DNA from: CAYFLR01 sp964343805
GTDB taxonomy: Bacteria > Bdellovibrionota_B > Oligoflexia > CAYFLR01
Direction of reading: 5' to 3'
DNA length: 15,307 nucleotides
NCBI GenBank assembly: GCA_964343805.1
Contig: CAYFLR010000098.1
Location: 1-15,307, forward strand
Position numbers and translations under genes: made by a program. Below are positions 10,201 to 15,224 of the stretch, one piece after another. The notes below the pieces were generated by a model. The model was given only the letters and a program-made list of their open reading frames with translations, searched no databases and was not told the DNA's origin. How positions within the stretch are numbered: the first letter of the stretch is position 1; the number at the start of each line of letters is the position of its first letter.

Positions 10201-11384
10201 TCAAATAAGGATTGGGCAGCTTCTAATGTTGGTGGATCACCAGGTCTGATTCTTTTGTAAATGGTAAGAAGAGCCTCTTCAGTAGTCTGAGTATCATCTT
10301 TAACTAACGTATCTCTAAGCGATCCATCTACATTTAAACCATCAATGAACAAAATGGAAAAAGAGGGGATATTGCGTAAAATGAGTTCTTTTACGATTTC
10401 AAGAGTCAAGTCAGTGTTAATTGGCACAATGACTTCACCAGTTTCAACATCTACAATATCTTCGGCAACGACTTTTCCTATCAGTTCTTCAGGTTCGATT
10501 GGAAAAGATTTAATGTTACTTTTTTCAAATCTTCTCAATACGGCAGCAGTGAATTTTCGATTCTTACGAATTAAGACATTATTAGTCTCTGGATCGATAA
10601 GATCTTTACTTGCCTTTTGACCACGCAAAATATTGAGATCAACAGTTTTCTTTAGAACTCCGTTCTCGATCTCAATATTCTCTTTATCATAATAATTGTC
10701 GAGTAATTCATCGGAGGTGTAACCTAAAGCTTTTAGCAAAATACTTGCATATAGCTTACGGCGTCTGTCGATTGTTACATAGAGTAGATCTTTAGAGTCA
10801 AAATCAAAATCCAACCAGGATCCACGATAAGGAATTATCCTTGCTGAATAAAGTAATTTCTTACTCGCATGATTTTTTCCACGATCGTGATCGAAGAAAA
10901 CACCAGGTGAACGATGGAGCTGACTAACTACCACACGCTCAGTTCCATTGATGATAAACGTACCACGCTCGGTCATCATAGGAATTTCACCAAAAAAGAC
11001 CTCTTGTTCCTTCACATCCCTGATGCTTTGTACACCAGTGTCTTCATCAACGTCCATGATTACAAGACGAATAAGGACGTGCAAAGGGGCAGAGTATGAC
11101 ATGCCCCTTTGACGGCATTCTTCGACACTGTATTTTGGCTCATCAAATGAATAACTGACAAACTCAACAGATGTTGTGTCGGAAAAATCTTTAATGGGGA
11201 AAACGCTATTAAAAACGCCTTGTAGCCCTTTATTTTCTCTTTGGTCTGGCTCAATATTTGCTTGAAGAAATGCCTTATATGATCTGACCTGCACATCTAT
11301 AAGATTTGGCATCTCAACATTAGAAGGATGAGCACAAAAAACTTTCCGTTTTCTTCTGAAACTTTGAATAAGAGAAGACGTCAT
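7239..11384 (-). CDS. rpoB: DNA-directed RNA polymerase subunit beta
   Basis: A 1381-residue beta subunit, slightly longer than E. coli beta (1342). It begins MTSSLIQSFRRKRKVF. The rifampicin pocket (about 518-542: GSQLSQFMDQTNPLSEITHK then RRLSALGPGG) has the sensitive-type residues, including D525, H535 and S540. Further on are ETPEGPNIGLI, the GDKMAGRHGNKGV block with active-site lysines, and the C-terminal GGKAQFGGQRLGEMEVWA segment that contacts beta'. It assembles with RpoC, RpoA and RpoZ into core polymerase. I start it at ATG 11384, seven nucleotides after GGGAG; a TTG one codon upstream is also open but less likely. It follows rplL by only 70 nt, without the long attenuator and RNase III spacer known from E. 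coli. The stop is TAA. Confidence 0.98.
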   Translation of the reverse strand: MTSSLIQSFRRKRKVFCAHPSNVEMPNLIDVQVRSYKAFLQANIEPDQRENKGLQGVFNSVFPIKDFSDTTSVEFVSYSFDEPKYSVEECRQRGMSYSAPLHVLIRLVIMDVDEDTGVQSIRDVKEQEVFFGEIPMMTERGTFIINGTERVVVSQLHRSPGVFFDHDRGKNHASKKLLYSARIIPYRGSWLDFDFDSKDLLYVTIDRRRKLYASILLKALGYTSDELLDNYYDKENIEIENGVLKKTVDLNILRGQKASKDLIDPETNNVLIRKNRKFTAAVLRRFEKSNIKSFPIEPEELIGKVVAEDIVDVETGEVIVPINTDLTLEIVKELILRNIPSFSILFIDGLNVDGSLRDTLVKDDTQTTEEALLTIYKRIRPGDPPTLEAAQSLFEKLFFDPDRYDLSEVGRIKLNHKLGLEIGLDVGVLTKEDILATVKYLLDLKNGIGKIDDIDHLGNRRVRAVGELLENQYRIGLLRIERAIKERMSLQEVDTLLPHDLVNAKPVSAVVKEFFGGSQLSQFMDQTNPLSEITHKRRLSALGPGGLTRERAGFEVRDVHTTHYGRICPVETPEGPNIGLITSLATFAKINRFGFIETPYRRIVDNKVEDGVQYYSALDEQNHVVVQANVDYNDEGQLTEGMIPARVSGEFSIVRSEEADLMDVATNQLVSAAASLIPFLQNDDANRALMGANMQRQAVPLMRTASPIVGTGIEEAIARDSGATVVSRRNGVVEFVDSRRIAIKSEEQSDDVSVGTDVDIYNLIKYQRSNQDTCITQKPIVNVGDKVKPGDIIADGFSTELGELALGQNVTVAFMPWQGYNFEDSILISEKVVKEEIFTSFHIQEFECIARDTKLGKEEITNDIPNVGDESLKNIDEAGIICTGAHVKPGDILVGKITPKGETNLTPEEKLLRAIFGEKAGDVRDTSLRVPPGVVGTAISAKVFTREGVEKDARAKRIEEAEIRDIRTNERDKIDIIKRSAISKTKILTDNEVLAADLIAEDGDVFLKAGEKLSPEVIDEIPYPLLGRLKIKNVDKNAKLVQVIESLREKVELIRAISEESISKVLKGDELPSGVIKMVKVYVAIKRKLSVGDKMAGRHGNKGVISIILPEEDMPYLDDGTPVDVVLNPLGVPSRMNIGQILEAHLGWAALNLGKKLNRLVEEKAARAEIVTLIKEIWQREKDVHEFVDNCTDEELFTFCKKYKKGVNVANPVFDGATETEIKRLLKVAGLDEDGKTILYDGRSGNAFDNRVNVGLMYVLKLHHLVEDKIHARSIGPYSLVTQQPLGGKAQFGGQRLGEMEVWAIEAYGAAHALQGFLTVKSDDVMGRTKIYESIVKGEHVMTPGLPESFNVLIKELQSLVLDVRLVREDGQDIDENRTLN

Positions 11385-11398
11385 CAACCCACTCCCTC

Positions 11399-11431
11399 AT
11401 TTCCGAATTTTAACTAACAAATTTCCGAATT
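11399..11431. repeat. Two direct copies of an 11-bp sequence upstream of rpoB
   Basis: The sequence ATTTCCGAATT occurs at 11399-11409 and again at 11421-11431 on the plus strand, start to start 22 bp, i.e. about two helical turns. Both copies lie in the short rplL-rpoB gap, the nearer one touching the rpoB ribosome-binding region. On the transcribed (minus) strand the unit reads AATTCGGAAAT. The repeat is seen directly; a binding-site or RNA role is inference. No good promoter or terminator was found in this gap. Confidence 0.6.
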
Positions 11432-11454
11432 GTAAATCAATTTAACAAAAAATG

Positions 11455-11832
11455 CTATTTGATTTCGATTTCAGCGCCTGCATCTTCAAGTTGCTTTTTA
11501 ATTTTTTCAGCTTCGTCCTTAGCAACGCCTTCTTTAACTTCTTTTGGAGCGCCTTCAACTAAGTCTTTAGCTTCTTTTAAACCTAAGCCAGTAATAGCTC
11601 TGATTTCTTTGATAACATTGATTTTCTTAGCTCCAAAGCTTTTAAGAACAACAGTAAATTCTGTCTGCTCTTCAGCAGCTTCAGCAGCTCCACCAGCAAC
11701 AGCAGCAACAGCTACTGGAGCAGCAGCGCTAACACCAAATTTTTCTTCTAGTTCTTTTACTAAGTCAGCAGCTTCCATTAATGTCATGTTTTCGATAAAT
11801 GATACAACCTGCTCTTTTGTTACCTCAGCCAT
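11455..11832 (-). CDS. rplL: 50S ribosomal protein L7/L12
   Basis: A 125-residue L7/L12, the multi-copy stalk protein that recruits and stimulates EF-Tu, EF-G, IF2 and RF3. Visible parts are the N-terminal dimerisation domain (MAEVTKEQVVSFIENMTL, then LVKELEEKFGV), an Ala/Val/Gly-rich flexible hinge at about 35-55, and the C-terminal globular domain with FGAKKINVIKEIRAITGLGL followed by KEAKDLVE. The start is ATG 11832: GGGAGGT lies just upstream. A TTG five codons earlier is in frame but would place the Shine-Dalgarno inside the gene. It lies 29 nt after rplJ, the usual L10-L12 pair. The stop is TAG. An antisense open frame covers almost the whole gene because of its repetitive codon pattern and is not a gene. 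Confidence 0.97.
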   Translation of the reverse strand: MAEVTKEQVVSFIENMTLMEAADLVKELEEKFGVSAAAPVAVAAVAGGAAEAAEEQTEFTVVLKSFGAKKINVIKEIRAITGLGLKEAKDLVEGAPKEVKEGVAKDEAEKIKKQLEDAGAEIEIK

Positions 11833-11861
11833 TTTTATACCTCCCAAATGAACATATTAAT

Positions 11862-12380
11862 TTATTGTTCTTTTTTTTCTTTAATTGCGTTTAGTGCCAT
11901 AATCAGTTTGCGATGCACACCGATCATTGTGTTAACAAGACCATAATGAGGTCCGGTCAACGATCTCAATACTGTAACCAATAGCTCTTCACGAGTTGGT
12001 AGATTTGAAACTTTCTTAATGCCTTCTAAATCTAATACTTCACCAGAAAGCCAACCATTTTTTAATTCGAATTCATCATTCTTCTTATTAAAATCAACGA
12101 GGACTTTCGCTACCGCAGCTGGATCAGATTTTGAAATGATTACAGCATTTGGATTAGTAAAATATTCACTTAAGGATTCGAAAGGAGTGTCAGCAATAGC
12201 CTTTTGCGCTAGCTTGTTTTTTACAACATTTAGCTCCCCATCCTTTTCCCTCAGTTCCCTTCGAAGAGTACTCAATTTTTCTACGTTCAATCCGCAGTAA
12301 TCAGCAAGATATAGAGCTTCACAGTCTTTAATCTTTTCTGAAAACGATTGAACAAATTCTGCTTTTTCTTGTCTGTTCAT
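11862..12380 (-). CDS. rplJ: 50S ribosomal protein L10
   Basis: A 172-residue L10, which anchors the L7/L12 dimers to 23S rRNA beside L11 and forms the base of the stalk. It shows the N-terminal rRNA-binding domain (MNRQEKAEFVQSFSEKI, then YCGLNVEKLSTLRRELR and VVKNKLAQKAI) and the C-terminal helix that carries L12 dimers (MIGVHRKLIMALNAIKEK). I start it at ATG 12380, a few bases after AGGGAG. An in-frame GTG six codons earlier would bury the ribosome-binding site. The 59-nt spacer upstream may hold a compact L10 autoregulatory leader, described separately. The gene is followed after 29 nt by rplL. Confidence 0.97.
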   Translation of the reverse strand: MNRQEKAEFVQSFSEKIKDCEALYLADYCGLNVEKLSTLRRELREKDGELNVVKNKLAQKAIADTPFESLSEYFTNPNAVIISKSDPAAVAKVLVDFNKKNDEFELKNGWLSGEVLDLEGIKKVSNLPTREELLVTVLRSLTGPHYGLVNTMIGVHRKLIMALNAIKEKKEQ

Positions 12381-12439
12381 TCCTAACTCCCTTTGCACTT
12401 ACCTCGGGGCTCTTTTCCTTTGCAGGTGAGCTTAAACCA
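12381..12439 (-). promoter_or_regulatory. Possible compact L10 leader (rplJL autoregulation)
   Basis: The whole rplA-rplJ spacer is 59 nt. On the transcript CTCACCT (12430-12424) can pair with AGGTAAG (12404-12398), seven positions with one C/A mismatch, around a purine-rich loop that includes GAGCCCCG. The CCCCGAGGT stretch resembles the CCGAGGU element I remember at the 3' end of known L10 leaders. The usual leader is longer, so this would be a reduced form. The pairing is seen; the regulatory role is inferred. Confidence 0.3.
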
Positions 12440-13066
12440 TTACTTCTTAAACTCATTTAAATCGATAGGAATCCCTGGACTAATTGATGAGGATAACGTT
12501 ACATTTTTAATGTAAGTCCCCTTACTAACCGAAGGCTTCGCTTTGATAATAGTATCGAGTACGGCTCTAATATTGTTTTCTAGAGGCTCTGGAGAAAAAG
12601 AAACTTTCCCCACGGCTACATGACAAATACCGGCTTTTTCAACCTTAAACATAGCCTTACCCATTTTGACTTCTTTAATTGTCTGTTCTAAATCAAAAGT
12701 TACTGTTCCGACTTTAGGGTTAGGCATTAATCCTCTTGGACCCAAAATACGGGCCACTTTACCAACCTGTCCCATCATGTCTGGAGTAGCGATTACTTTA
12801 TCAAATTCCAGCCAATTGTCATTTTTGATTTTTTCAATAAAATCTTCACCACCAACGTAATCAGCNNNNNNNNNNNNNNNNNNNNNNNNNNNNNNNNNNN
12901 NNNNNNNNNNNNNNNNNNNNNNNNNNNNNNNNNNNTTTACTGTGGCATCATACTTTCCATATGATATCTCTTTCAACAAAGCGATGCTTTCTTCTAGATT
13001 GTAGCGGATTGTTTTATCAATTTTTTTGGCGGCTTCTAAATACTTCTTTCCTCTTTTTTTAGCCAC
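12440..13066 (-). CDS. rplA: 50S ribosomal protein L1 (interrupted by an assembly gap)
   Basis: L1 forms the mobile L1 stalk, binds 23S rRNA and helps release E-site tRNA; in many bacteria it also represses the L11-L1 messenger. The part before the gap (44 codons, MAKKRGKKYLEAAKKIDKT onward) and the part after it (ADYVGGEDF, then LGPRGLMPNPKVGTVT, then VSKGTYIKNVTLSSS) match L1 well. A 70-N run sits inside domain I. Compared with E. coli L1, about 49 residues should lie there, but the N run allows only about 24, so the gap is probably too short by about 75 nt and the true protein is near 233 residues. The start is GTG at 13066 with GGAGGAAATA directly before it. The gap rather than a mutation explains the short length. 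Confidence 0.93.
   Translation of the reverse strand: MAKKRGKKYLEAAKKIDKTIRYNLEESIALLKEISYGKYDATVXXXXXXXXXXXXXXXXXXXXXXXXADYVGGEDFIEKIKNDNWLEFDKVIATPDMMGQVGKVARILGPRGLMPNPKVGTVTFDLEQTIKEVKMGKAMFKVEKAGICHVAVGKVSFSPEPLENNIRAVLDTIIKAKPSVSKGTYIKNVTLSSSISPGIPIDLNEFKK
12866..12935. other. Assembly gap (70 N) inside rplA
   Basis: Seventy undetermined bases. The flanking sequence is in the same reading frame as written, but homology to L1 predicts roughly 145-150 nt of coding sequence here, so the N count looks like an estimate rather than a measured length. Confidence 0.99.
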
Positions 13067-13109
13067 TATTTCCTCCTCGTGTAGTCCAAGCGATTTAATC
13101 TCCTACACA

Positions 13110-13137
13110 AAAATAAGTAAGGAATTTTACTTATTTT
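13110..13137. repeat. Perfect 11-bp inverted repeat across the rplK stop codon
   Basis: AAAATAAGTAA (13110-13120) and TTACTTATTTT (13127-13137) are exact complements around the 6-nt loop GGAATT. In the transcript the hairpin starts in the last codons of rplK and includes its TAA stop. Only two of the eleven pairs are G-C, and there is no extra U tract beyond the arm, so it is a poor terminator. It could act as a weak attenuator, a processing signal or a 3'-end stabiliser, or be chance in AT-rich DNA. Confidence 0.4.
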
Positions 13138-13550
13138 AATTCAATACCCATGCTTCGCGCAGATCCTTTAACAATTTCTACTGCACCTTCTAAGTCATTG
13201 GCATTCATATCTTCCATTTTTTGTTTGGCAATTTCTTCTAATTGAGCTTGAGAAATTTTTCCTACTTTGATTTTGTTAGGAACAGAAGAACCCTTTTTTA
13301 GCTTTAAAGCTTTCATTAAAAGATAGGATACTGGAGGTTGCTTAGTAACAAAACTAAAGGACTTATCAGCATATACAGTAATGATTGTGGGAAGTAGATC
13401 ATTTCCACCCTGAGTCTTGGCGTTAAACTGCTTACAGAAATCCATAATATTGACACCTTTTTGACCTAAGGCAGGTCCGATAGGTGGAGCTGGATTAGCC
13501 TTTCCAGCTTGAATTTGTAATTTTATAAGCCCCGTCACCTTCTTTGCCAT
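13131..13550 (-). CDS. rplK: 50S ribosomal protein L11
   Basis: A 139-residue L11, which binds the GTPase-associated centre of 23S rRNA and works with L10/L12 in factor-dependent GTP hydrolysis. The N-terminal domain has GLIKLQIQAGKANPAPPIGP and ALGQKGVNIMDFCKQFNA, including the proline-rich switch targeted by thiostrepton. The C-terminal RNA-binding domain ends GSARSMGIELK. The length is close to the family norm (E. coli 142). The ATG at 13550 has GGAGAG upstream. It is 30 nt after nusG and 64 nt before rplA; an AT-rich hairpin overlaps its stop codon. Confidence 0.97.
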   Translation of the reverse strand: MAKKVTGLIKLQIQAGKANPAPPIGPALGQKGVNIMDFCKQFNAKTQGGNDLLPTIITVYADKSFSFVTKQPPVSYLLMKALKLKKGSSVPNKIKVGKISQAQLEEIAKQKMEDMNANDLEGAVEIVKGSARSMGIELK

Positions 13551-13580
13551 TTTTCTCTCCTAATTATAAAACTTGAGGCA

Positions 13581-14346
13581 TTAATTATTTTTCTCAACTT
13601 GAGAAAAGTCCAATTCAACAGGTGTTGATCGACCAAAGATACTCACAAGTACTCGTACTTTTGCTTTCTCAGGTTTAACCTCATCAACAATACCATTGAA
13701 ATTAGAAAATGGACCATCAATAACTCGTAAAGAATCACCCTTCTCAAATTCAACGCGAATCTTGCTCTTGGCAACACCCTCTTTAATCTGCCCAGTTAAC
13801 CGCATAATTTCTTCTTCAGAAAGCGGCGTTGGTTGGTCCTGTCGCCCACCAATAAAACCACTAATCTTGGGAATACTCTTAATTATGGACCAAGTTTCTT
13901 CACTAAATGCCATTTGAATTATTAAATAGCCTGGAAAAAACTTCTTAGAGACACGTCTCTTTTTTCCAGCAACCATTTTATTTACTTCTTCTTTGGGAAG
14001 TAAAATACTTCCAAATNNNNNNNNNNTCTTTTTTTCTTCTCATATTATTTTCAAATTCAAGCTTTTTTATTCTTTCTTCTAGAGCGAGTTTAGCTCTATT
14101 TTCAAACTGGCTTTTTACATTAATAACGTACCAATTCATATCGGGACGATTAATAGTAACCTGTTCGCTCTCATCCTCTTCTGAATCGGAAGCGTCTTCT
14201 TTTTTTTCTTGCACTTCGTCTGCAACAGGTTCAGTTTGTTCTGAAGCAGCTGAAATAGATTCTTCAGAAACATTTTCGCCAGCTGCCTCAGGCTGAGACG
14301 GCATAACTTCTACTTCTTCAGAATTGCTTTTTTCAACTTCACTCAT
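13581..14346 (-). CDS. nusG: Transcription elongation/antitermination factor NusG with acidic N-terminal extension, split by a 10-N gap
   Basis: NusG binds the polymerase clamp with its NGN domain and links to Rho or ribosomal protein S10 through its KOW domain. The NGN domain begins at Met70 (MNWYVINVKSQFENRAKLAL) and continues after the gap with FGSILLPKEEVNKM and KKFFPGYLIIQM. The KOW domain is LRVIDGPFSNFNGIVDEV, and the protein ends SQVEKNN. The frame appears broken only because of the 10 Ns: the flanks total 756 nt, divisible by three, so the gap length must be a multiple of three. Residues 1-69 form an acidic, low-complexity extension (23 Asp/Glu, four Lys/Arg, no aromatics or Cys). 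The first ATG is preferred because GGAGG lies upstream, while Met70 has no Shine-Dalgarno. The KK-rich run just before the gap may be a contig-end artefact. It is 30 nt from both secE and rplK. Confidence 0.93.
14017..14026. other. Assembly gap (10 N) inside nusG
   Basis: Ten undetermined bases in the NGN domain. Removing them joins GA to A and restores one open nusG frame reading KKEFGSILLPKEEV, so the true gap may be zero or another multiple of three. A round ten is probably a scaffolding placeholder. Confidence 0.99.
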
Positions 14347-14376
14347 AGTAAAAATGTCCTCCGAACCGAGCTTATT

Positions 14377-14772
14377 TTACAAAATTTCTTCAGCAACACT
14401 GAATATAGTTTGCAGGGTTAAAGACCAGGCTGAATCAAATAAAGCAAGGATTATAGAACACACAATGGTGAGAATAATCACAGCAACAGTTGAAACTTTT
14501 ACTTCTTTTTTCTGGGGCCAGACCACTTTCTTCATCTCAGAGATGACTTCCTCTACATATTCAGTCACCTGTTCACTGGTAGCGAGATATTGAAATAATC
14601 CACCCCCTATAATAAGAGCTATGCCAAAGGCTACATATCCAAAGAATGAATAAATAAGAGTCCAGTCTTGATAGTACCCTAATCCCATTACCCCTTTATA
14701 AATAAAGAATGAGATCAAAGTGCAGATAGCAAGAAGCGACAATATTCTCCAGAATTTAGTACTTTTTGACAT
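14377..14772 (-). CDS. secE: Preprotein translocase subunit SecE
   Basis: SecE clamps the two halves of SecY in the inner-membrane export channel. The protein is 131 residues with three predicted membrane segments (about 8-28, 40-60 and 94-115), the long form found in E. coli (127 residues) rather than the short single-span form of many other bacteria. The conserved amphipathic helix and hinge VEEVISEMKKVVWPQKKEV (about 73-91) precede the last, essential membrane span. The ATG at 14772 has AGAGG about six nucleotides upstream. It begins 17 nt after the tRNA-Trp gene and is followed after 30 nt by nusG, the usual pairing. The stop is TAA. Confidence 0.95.
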   Translation of the reverse strand: MSKSTKFWRILSLLAICTLISFFIYKGVMGLGYYQDWTLIYSFFGYVAFGIALIIGGGLFQYLATSEQVTEYVEEVISEMKKVVWPQKKEVKVSTVAVIILTIVCSIILALFDSAWSLTLQTIFSVAEEIL

Positions 14773-14789
14773 GCTTTACCTCTTTAAGG

Positions 14790-14863
14790 CAGGCCAGGCG
14801 GGACTCGAACCCACAACAAACGAATTTGGAGTCCGTTGCTCTACCAATTGGAGCTACTGGCCT
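14790..14863 (-). tRNA. trnW: tRNA-Trp (anticodon CCA)
   Basis: A 74-nt cloverleaf on the minus strand. The acceptor stem AGGCCAG pairs exactly with CTGGCCT. The D arm is GCTC/GAGC, the anticodon stem ACGGA/TTCGT encloses the loop CTCCAAA with anticodon CCA (14827-14829), and the T arm GTGGG/CCCGC encloses TTCGAGT. The discriminator is G, as expected for tryptophan. The genome reads CCT rather than CCA after it, so CCA must be added after transcription. It lies between rpmG and secE with only 5 nt to rpmG, so it is processed from the operon transcript. Confidence 0.97.
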
Positions 14864-14868
14864 ATTGA

Positions 14869-15036
14869 TTAAACCTTGACTTCTTTGTGTACTGTATGCT
14901 TACGCAAGCGCGGACAATACTTTTTAAGCTTAAGCTTGCCCGTTGTATTCTTCTTATTTTTAGTAGTCGTGTAGTTTTTATCTCCACATTCACTACATTT
15001 AAGAGCTATTAGAATTTTATTTGTCTTTTTAGCCAT
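14869..15036 (-). CDS. rpmG: 50S ribosomal protein L33
   Basis: A 55-residue protein that is a clear L33: MAKKTNKILIALKCSECGD, then NYTTTKNKKNTTGKLKLKKY, then CPRLRKHTVHKEVKV. L33 sits near the E site of the 50S subunit. Zinc-binding L33 proteins have two CxxC pairs. Here the first pair is complete (C14, C17), but the second is CPRL with only C41, leaving three of four ligands, an intermediate between zinc-binding and zinc-free forms. I recall similar CPRL forms in other deltaproteobacteria. The ATG at 15036 has only a weak AGAGA Shine-Dalgarno. It is the first gene after the promoter at 15113-15141 and is followed directly by tRNA-Trp. It is short, but conservation makes it certain. Confidence 0.95.
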   Translation of the reverse strand: MAKKTNKILIALKCSECGDKNYTTTKNKKNTTGKLKLKKYCPRLRKHTVHKEVKV

Positions 15037-15084
15037 TTTAGGTTTATCTCTTTCGTCAAAATTATCTTAACGCTTAGCCCCAGA

Positions 15085-15117
15085 ATATACACCGATCTGA
15101 TGTAGATTGGTGTATAT
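15085..15117. promoter_or_regulatory. Inverted repeat overlapping the rpmG promoter (operator candidate)
   Basis: ATATACACCGATC (15085-15097) and GATTGGTGTATAT (15105-15117) are complementary at 12 of 13 positions, with a further A-T pair inside, centred on 15101. One arm covers the -10 hexamer and the predicted start site; the other lies just downstream. No T tract follows on either strand, so it is not an intrinsic terminator. The layout is what a dimeric repressor site would look like, but I recognise no known operator in it. It could also fold at the 5' end of the transcript. Confidence 0.5.
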
Positions 15118-15141
15118 ACGTTATTATTATGATAATGTCAA
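15113..15141 (-). promoter_or_regulatory. Promoter of the rpmG-secE-nusG-rpl-rpoBC operon
   Basis: The minus strand shows a perfect -35 TTGACA (15136-15141), an optimal 17-nt spacer and -10 TATATA (15113-15118, four of six). An A/T-rich stretch, possibly an UP element, lies just upstream. Transcription would begin near 15106, about 70 nt before the rpmG ATG. It lies just after the terminator of the upstream tuf gene, so it marks the head of the new transcription unit. Confidence 0.7.
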
Positions 15142-15170
15142 TTTTTTTAATTTAAAAAATGGAATTACAT

Positions 15171-15210
15171 AAAAAAAAATGATGATCTGAGTAAATTCAG
15201 ACCATCATTT
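15171..15210 (-). terminator. Rho-independent terminator of the upstream tuf gene
   Basis: On the minus strand the arm AAATGATGGTCTGA pairs with TCAGATCATCATTT (one G-U pair) around the 6-nt loop ATTTAC, followed by a run of T (nine A on the plus strand, 15171-15179). It begins 14 nt after the tuf stop codon. This is a standard strong intrinsic terminator and separates tuf from the rpmG unit. Confidence 0.9.
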
Positions 15211-15224
15211 CTCAAAATCTATAA

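Noticed and set aside
11388..11454. Independent promoter for rpoB
   Set aside because: The best matches (TTGATT with a poor TTAGTT-like -10) are too weak in such AT-rich sequence to support a call.
11459..11851. 130-residue open frame antisense to rplL
   Set aside because: It mirrors rplL almost exactly, has no Shine-Dalgarno sequence or recognisable domain, and consists of Ser/Ala/Thr-rich sequence expected from the opposite strand of an Ala/Glu/Lys-rich gene.
13978..14346. A separate short acidic gene upstream of a truncated nusG
   Set aside because: The acidic segment runs straight into the NusG NGN domain (NWYVINVKSQFENRAK). The split is produced by the 10-N gap, and the sequence after the gap continues NusG in another frame.
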